Below, piece by piece: positions 60,122-64,000 of a stretch of 64,000 bases of DNA (the first letter of the stretch is position 1; each line of letters begins with the position of its first letter). The translations under genes were made by a program, and so were the position numbers. The stretch comes from an uncultured delta proteobacterium (GTDB lineage Bacteria > Myxococcota_A > Polyangia > Polyangiales > Polyangiaceae), in contig CAITIQ010000179.1 of assembly GCA_903892415.1 (NCBI GenBank), positions 1 to 64,000 of the forward strand, written 5' to 3'. The notes beneath the pieces are model-generated. The model saw only the letters and a list, made by a program, of their open reading frames with translations, had not been told where the DNA came from and made no database searches.

Positions 60122-60436
60122 ATGCGCCTCATCTATTCCTCCGTCTTTGCTGTTTCACTCTTGGGAATTGCGGCTGCAGCTTGCAGTGACGAGCCCGAGC
60201 CGCAGTATCCGCAGCAGGGCTACCCGCAGCAGGGCTACCCCCAGCAGCAGGGTTACCCGCAGCAATACCCCACGCAGCAGTACCCGACGCAGCAGTACCC
60301 GCAGCAGACGGCTACTGCCACCGCTCAGCCCACCACGCCCTTCGGCCTGCCCATCCCCAGTGGCCTGATCCCCTCCGGGTTCACGCTGCCCAGCGGCTTG
60401 CCCGGTTTCCCCACGGCAGCTCCTCCCGCTCAGTGA
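60122..60436 (+). CDS. Small lipoprotein with Gln/Tyr/Pro repeats
   Basis: 104 aa. The signal peptide ends LGIAAAACSDE (lipobox). Residues 28-62 are tandem YPQQG and YPTQQ units (about seven), and the remainder is Pro/Gly/Thr-rich (PFGLPIPSGLIPSGF). No folded domain is apparent; such Q/Y/P repeats are likely flexible or adhesive envelope tails. The repeat is built from CAGCAG-rich codons and could vary in copy number. Monocistronic with a small hairpin downstream. Confidence 0.75.
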   Translation: MRLIYSSVFAVSLLGIAAAACSDEPEPQYPQQGYPQQGYPQQQGYPQQYPTQQYPTQQYPQQTATATAQPTTPFGLPIPSGLIPSGFTLPSGLPGFPTAAPPAQ

Positions 60437-60441
60437 GCCAT

Positions 60442-60456
60442 TCCGCCGAAGGCGGA
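60442..60456 (+). terminator. Short hairpin after the QYP lipoprotein gene
   Basis: TCCGCC-GAA-GGCGGA, six base pairs with a triloop, five bases after the stop; no U-tract, so a weak terminator at best. Confidence 0.4.
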
Positions 60457-60529
60457 GTTCAGGTCAGCTGTTGTTCCTGGTGCGGATGAAGCGTTAAGCT
60501 TGCAGCCGCGCCTCACGGCGGCGCCCAAC

Positions 60530-61657
60530 ATGGAGAGTAGCGCGCTACCCATTCCCAAAGACCCCCGATGGCGAAGGCTGTTGGGGGTCACGTTGTTTAT
60601 CGGCCTGCTATACGCGTTTCGCAATTTAGCGCCGGTGCTGATCTGCTTCGTCATCTTCGAGCGGGCGCTCGGCTTCTTGGCTGAACGCATCGCGCGCAAG
60701 ACGCAGGTCAAGAAGGCTTACGCCGTTGGTGGCCTGCTGCTGGTGCTCACGGCCCTGGTTTCAACCGGTGGGTTCTTTGGGGTTCGTGGTCTGATTCAGA
60801 TCGTTGAACTGGCCAAGACCGACGGTCAGGCCTGGGTCGAGTCGATCACCGAGAGCGGGCTGATTCAGCGCGCTCGCGCCCAGCTTGGTACCGACTCGCA
60901 TGCCTTCACTGAAGGCGCGCGCGGTTACGCCCTTCAAGCATTTGGCTACATTTCGGCGACCGCCTACGTGGCCATCTTTGTGTTCGTCGGCTTCATCCTC
61001 GCGGTCATGTACCTGTTCGAGCAACGCGAGATCGATGATTGGCTCGAAGGTCTCGAGCCCAAGAGCGTGATTGGCACACTGACGCGCTGGCTCGGGTACG
61101 TGGCTGACGCCATCGCCATCACCGTGCGCCTTCAGGTCGTCGTGGCGATCTTCAATGCGGTTTTCACGTTGCCACTGCTGCTGTTCCTTGGGCTGCCCAA
61201 TGTCCCGCTGCTGTTCTTGATGGTACTGCTCTCGGGCATGGTGCCGGTCGTCGGCGGGGTTTTTTCGGGCCTGGTACTTTGCCTCGTGGCCTACGACGCC
61301 AAGGGCTTCGTGGGCGTCGGCATCTTCCTTGGGGTGACCTTCGTATTGAGCAAAGTCGAGAGCTACTACCTTTCGCCTCGGCTCACGGCGCAGCACGTGA
61401 AGCTGCCTGGGATCATGCTCGTCGTCAGCTTGTTGATGTTCGAAACGGTGTTCGGATTTTGGGGCTTGTTCCTCAGCTTCCCGGCGCTGTACGTGGCGCT
61501 TCGCATCGCCAACGAATGGAAGGTGGAGGACGTGGAGCGGCGCAGCCGAATGAGCTCCATCCCACCGATCGCAACGGCGACGCCGGTGCCTCGCTCCGCC
61601 CCGAGCGCCGCGCGGCCCAGCACAAAAAGACCGCTAGACCCCGTCGAATCCCCATGA
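60530..61657 (+). CDS. AI-2E/PerM-family membrane permease
   Basis: About 375 aa from ATG 60530; TTG 60500 is an alternative. About seven to eight TM segments are present, with the family's long amphipathic region between the third and fourth and conserved FILAVMYLFEQREIDDWLEGL, LFLGLPNVPLLFLMVLLSGMVPVVGG and SKVESYYLSPRLTAQHVKLPGIMLVVSLLMFETVFG blocks. Members export or import small molecules or ions (AI-2, Na+/H+ have been proposed), but the substrate here is unknown. Its stop overlaps the next gene's ATG as ATGA, so the two are translationally coupled. Confidence 0.9.
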   Translation: MESSALPIPKDPRWRRLLGVTLFIGLLYAFRNLAPVLICFVIFERALGFLAERIARKTQVKKAYAVGGLLLVLTALVSTGGFFGVRGLIQIVELAKTDGQAWVESITESGLIQRARAQLGTDSHAFTEGARGYALQAFGYISATAYVAIFVFVGFILAVMYLFEQREIDDWLEGLEPKSVIGTLTRWLGYVADAIAITVRLQVVVAIFNAVFTLPLLLFLGLPNVPLLFLMVLLSGMVPVVGGVFSGLVLCLVAYDAKGFVGVGIFLGVTFVLSKVESYYLSPRLTAQHVKLPGIMLVVSLLMFETVFGFWGLFLSFPALYVALRIANEWKVEDVERRSRMSSIPPIATATPVPRSAPSAARPSTKRPLDPVESP

Positions 61658-62835
61658 AGCTTCAAGCTCTGTTCGTCGCGTCGGCGTTGGTTTGCAGCGT
61701 TGGTTGCAGCTTCTCCCAGCCGGCCTTTCCGCGAGGCCCGTATCGCGTCATGGAGGCGCCCGACACCGAGCAGCGCATCCAACGCATCACTTGCTCGCTC
61801 TCGGTCAAAGGGCAACGCATGTCGCTGGCGACCGCGATGCAAAAGTACCGAGTGCCGGGCGTGAGCGTGGCGGCGATGTGGGGCGGTCAAGTGGTTTGGG
61901 CGCGCGGCTTTGGCTCGGCCGACCTCAACAAGCATCGTTTGATGACGCCAGAGACCACCTTGCAAGCCGCAAGCGTTTCCAAGCCAATGACGGCGGTCGC
62001 CGTGATGCGCATGGTCCAAGCGGGCGAGCTCAACCTTGACGAGGACGTAACCGACGTCGTCGATTGGGAGCCCGGCAAAGCCGATAGTCGCATCACGCTC
62101 CGTCAGCTGATGTCGCACACCAGCGGTCTCGGCGTGCACGGCTTCGGTGGTTACAAACGCAACCGCGAGGAGCTGCCCAGCGCTCTCGACATCCTCGATG
62201 GCAAAACGGCTAACTCAGCGCCGGTGCGGTTCGCTGGTCCTCCGGGCGAGTCGCGCTATTCGGGCGGCGGCTTCACCTTGGTGCAAGCATTGGTGGAGGA
62301 GGAGATGGGCGAAGAGTTCGAGGAGGCCATGTACGACTGGTTGATTCGGCCTTTTCGCCTAACGCACAGCACCTTCCACCAGCCGCTCGAGGGGGACAAC
62401 CTTGCCTACGCTGCCACTGGCTACGTTGAAGGCGTGCCGGTCCCACTCGGTCATCACGTCTACCCTGAGAAGGCTGCCGCGGGCCTTTGGACGACGCCGA
62501 CGGATCTGCTCACCGTCGCCGCCTCGCTGATGAACTCCTACAACGGCGGGCCGGGGCCACTGTCGCCGGCGTTCGCCCGGCAGATGTTTACGCCCGTCGC
62601 GCCTGGGCAGAAGTTCGGTTTGGGTTTCGCCGTGCGCAACGAAGGGAACGTGCTCGAGGCGTGGCACAGCGGCGTGAACCACGGCTTCACTTCGCTCGTG
62701 ACCTTCCGCTCGGATGGCTCGGGCGCTGCGGTGCTGGTCAACGCCAACGGTCCGTTGGCAGGAGCCATCGTGGATTCGATCGGAGAAGAGTACGGCTGGC
62801 GTGGCAGCAAAGCCGGCGTTGCTTGCGCGCCCTAG
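61654..62835 (+). CDS. Serine beta-lactamase-fold lipoprotein (class C/esterase type)
   Basis: 393 aa from ATG 61654 (ATGA overlap with the permease). The signal peptide ends LVCSVGCSFSQP (lipobox). The catalytic SVSK tetrad motif is at LQAASVSKPMTAVAVMRM, followed by LRQLMSHTSGL. The second motif reads RYSGGGFTLVQALVEE, so the usual Y-x-N is Y-S-G, and HSGVNHGFTS supplies the third box. This favours an esterase, peptidase or transesterase of the beta-lactamase superfamily over an antibiotic-hydrolysing enzyme. It acts in the periplasm or at the outer membrane. Confidence 0.88.
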   Translation: MKLQALFVASALVCSVGCSFSQPAFPRGPYRVMEAPDTEQRIQRITCSLSVKGQRMSLATAMQKYRVPGVSVAAMWGGQVVWARGFGSADLNKHRLMTPETTLQAASVSKPMTAVAVMRMVQAGELNLDEDVTDVVDWEPGKADSRITLRQLMSHTSGLGVHGFGGYKRNREELPSALDILDGKTANSAPVRFAGPPGESRYSGGGFTLVQALVEEEMGEEFEEAMYDWLIRPFRLTHSTFHQPLEGDNLAYAATGYVEGVPVPLGHHVYPEKAAAGLWTTPTDLLTVAASLMNSYNGGPGPLSPAFARQMFTPVAPGQKFGLGFAVRNEGNVLEAWHSGVNHGFTSLVTFRSDGSGAAVLVNANGPLAGAIVDSIGEEYGWRGSKAGVACAP

Positions 62836-62978
62836 CGGCTGCACCAAAACCAGGCGCTAGCGCGAACCACCTGCGCTGTTCGGGTGCACGCAGCGCGCGA
62901 ACCCGGCCCATTATTCCCGAAACTAGCCCAGCTTTCCCGACGGCACGCAGCGTGCTGAAGCACGCTCCGGAGGTGAAC

Positions 62979-63878
62979 GTGGAAGAAGGCTTGGATGTTC
63001 GTTTTTGGGGTGTGCGCGGCAGTCTCCCGAGTCCCGGACCGGAGACGGCGATGGTTGGCGGTAACACCGCCTGTGTCGAGGTTTGTGGCGGCGGTTCGCG
63101 GGTGATCTTGGATGCTGGCAGCGGCATTCGCGCGCTGGGTGACTCGCTGATGGCGAAGGGAGAAGGCGAGGACCTCACCATCCTGCTTTCGCATGTGCAT
63201 TGGGATCACGTGATGGGGCTGCCGTTCTTTGCGCCGCTCTACGCTGGAAAGACGCCGATCACGATCGCCGCTGGCCCGCTTGGGTTGCCGGTGGAGTCAG
63301 CCTTGGAACGGCAGATGTCACCGCCGCTCTTTCCGGTGAGCTACGACGCCGTTCGTTCGCGGGTGAAGACTGTCGACCTCGCGGCCGATCGTCACTTTCG
63401 CGTGGGAGCGCTCACCATCACCATGTTGCCGCTGATTCATCCGGATCCGGTGATTGCCTATCGCATCGCCTTCGGCAGCAGCTCGGTGGTCTACGCCACC
63501 GACACCGAGCACCTCGAGGGGCAGCTCGACGAGCGGCTGCTCCGCTTCGCACGCGGCGCCGATATCCTGATCTACGACGCGCAATACACCCCGGAGGAGT
63601 ATCGCGGTGAGGTCGGGCCCTCGCGAAAAGGCTGGGGTCATTCGACCTTCTTGGCCGGGGCTGAGCTAGCCCGCGCAGCCAACATCAAGACGCTCGCGCT
63701 CTTTCACCACGATCCGCGTCGCACCGACGCCGAGGTCGCAGCCATCGTTCAGCGCTGCCGTGAGCACTTCCCGAGCACCGTGGCCGCGCGCGAGAACCTC
63801 TCGTTGCGGGTCGAGGTCCCGCCCTCGGTGGCGAGCAGGCACCGAGCCGAGTTGCAGCAGGTCGCTGCGTTGCCGTGA
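62979..63878 (+). CDS. Metallo-beta-lactamase-fold hydrolase
   Basis: 299 aa from GTG 62979, with GGAGG five bases upstream; the ORF-track start is far too early. The N-terminus LDVRFWGVRGSLPSPGPETAMVGGNTACVEV and the metal motif SHVHWDHVMGLPFF (HxHxDH) are followed by VVYATDTEH and LALFHHDPRRTD. This is the PhnP/cyclic-phosphodiesterase-like branch of MBL proteins with two metal ions. Substrates in the branch are phosphodiesters or nucleotides; which one is unknown. No signal peptide, so it is cytosolic. Confidence 0.9.
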   Translation: MEEGLDVRFWGVRGSLPSPGPETAMVGGNTACVEVCGGGSRVILDAGSGIRALGDSLMAKGEGEDLTILLSHVHWDHVMGLPFFAPLYAGKTPITIAAGPLGLPVESALERQMSPPLFPVSYDAVRSRVKTVDLAADRHFRVGALTITMLPLIHPDPVIAYRIAFGSSSVVYATDTEHLEGQLDERLLRFARGADILIYDAQYTPEEYRGEVGPSRKGWGHSTFLAGAELARAANIKTLALFHHDPRRTDAEVAAIVQRCREHFPSTVAARENLSLRVEVPPSVASRHRAELQQVAALP

Positions 63879-63899
63879 GCCGCTGAGCGATACTGAGAC

Positions 63900-63918
63900 T
63901 GATAGTTGATGACTATCA
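63900..63918. promoter_or_regulatory. Inverted repeat at the right edge, candidate operator
   Basis: TGATAGT-TGATG-ACTATCA, perfect 7-bp arms with a five-base spacer, lies 22 bases after the MBL gene. The rest of 63879-64000 holds no gene I can support. The site may control a gene beyond the window. Confidence 0.45.
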
Positions 63919-64000
63919 ATGCGGTCGTTTCGTTGTCTTGGCGCTCATGAGAGATGCTCCTTAGAGTTCCTGAGTCGGCGGTCAATCAAGCCGAAACGAA

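Noticed and set aside
61279-61653. N-terminal extension of the beta-lactamase-fold protein
   Set aside because: It overlaps the permease out of frame; ATG 61654 gives a lipoprotein signal and an ATGA junction.

Overview
The window reads as chromosomal DNA of a high-GC, large-genome myxobacterium, most likely in the Polyangia (Sorangium-type) lineage. This is an inference from several things seen together. Many secreted proteins carry a lipobox followed by long Gly/Ser/Ala-rich linkers, and one has a MYXO-CTERM-like Cys/TM/Arg tail. There are eukaryote-style Ser/Thr kinases, a caspase-like protease, a NACHT/WD40 STAND protein, a FrzS/AglZ-like pseudo-receiver coiled-coil protein, and two ECF sigma/FecR pairs. 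The only mobile-element trace is a transposase C-terminus cut by the left edge. I see no prophage or CRISPR array.

Layout. 1-0.3 kb: transposase tail and short repeat. 0.3-8.3 kb: intradiol dioxygenase-like lipoprotein, aldehyde dehydrogenase, phosphofructokinase, pseudo-receiver coiled-coil protein, a PNP-cytidine deaminase salvage operon, and a small basic protein. 8.5-14.1 kb: an unknown 450-aa protein, a 1054-aa STAND NTPase with WD40 repeats, and a secreted alpha/beta-hydrolase. 14.1-18.6 kb: ECF sigma/FecR pair, a double PARP-type zinc-finger protein, an aminotransferase and a DUF2237 protein. 18.6-31.4 kb: M3 peptidase, TetR, histidine kinase, CvfB-like S1 protein, GAF protein, RRM protein, di-heme peroxidase-like lipoprotein, a papain-like-looking lipoprotein and a membrane sulfatase-fold enzyme.

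31.4-35.7 kb: a tight five-gene minus-strand operon (ECF sigma, FecR/TPR, outer-membrane-type protein, two Cys-rich lipoproteins), then tRNA-Pro(CGG). 35.8-46.1 kb: lipase-maturation-factor homologue, a palindrome-overlapped promoter, a sigma54-type promoter driving a MYXO-CTERM-like protein plus a di-heme lipoprotein, then an ECF-transporter-like membrane fusion followed by mosA/mosB-like molybdenum storage genes, a four-repeat lipoprotein and a frameshifted Cys-rich lipoprotein. 46.1-54.4 kb: TM protein, stand-alone 5'-3' exonuclease, TPR lipoprotein, GST, two Gly-rich lipoproteins and a parvulin. 54.4-64 kb: quinone oxidoreductase, a caspase-tudor-knot lipoprotein divergent from an active-looking Ser/Thr kinase, a likely pseudokinase, a QYP-repeat lipoprotein, an AI-2E-type permease, a serine beta-lactamase-fold lipoprotein and an MBL-fold hydrolase.

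Two themes stand out. First, many starts lack a Shine-Dalgarno sequence and instead have a TANNNT -10-like hexamer 6-9 nt before the start codon, which suggests many leaderless or near-leaderless mRNAs. Second, the candidates for undescribed biology are the membrane-transporter/Mo-storage operon (41.9-44.8 kb), the kinase/caspase-tudor cluster (55.3-60.0 kb), the sigma-FecR-Cys-rich lipoprotein operon (31.4-35.5 kb) and the free-standing zf-PARP protein (16.5 kb).
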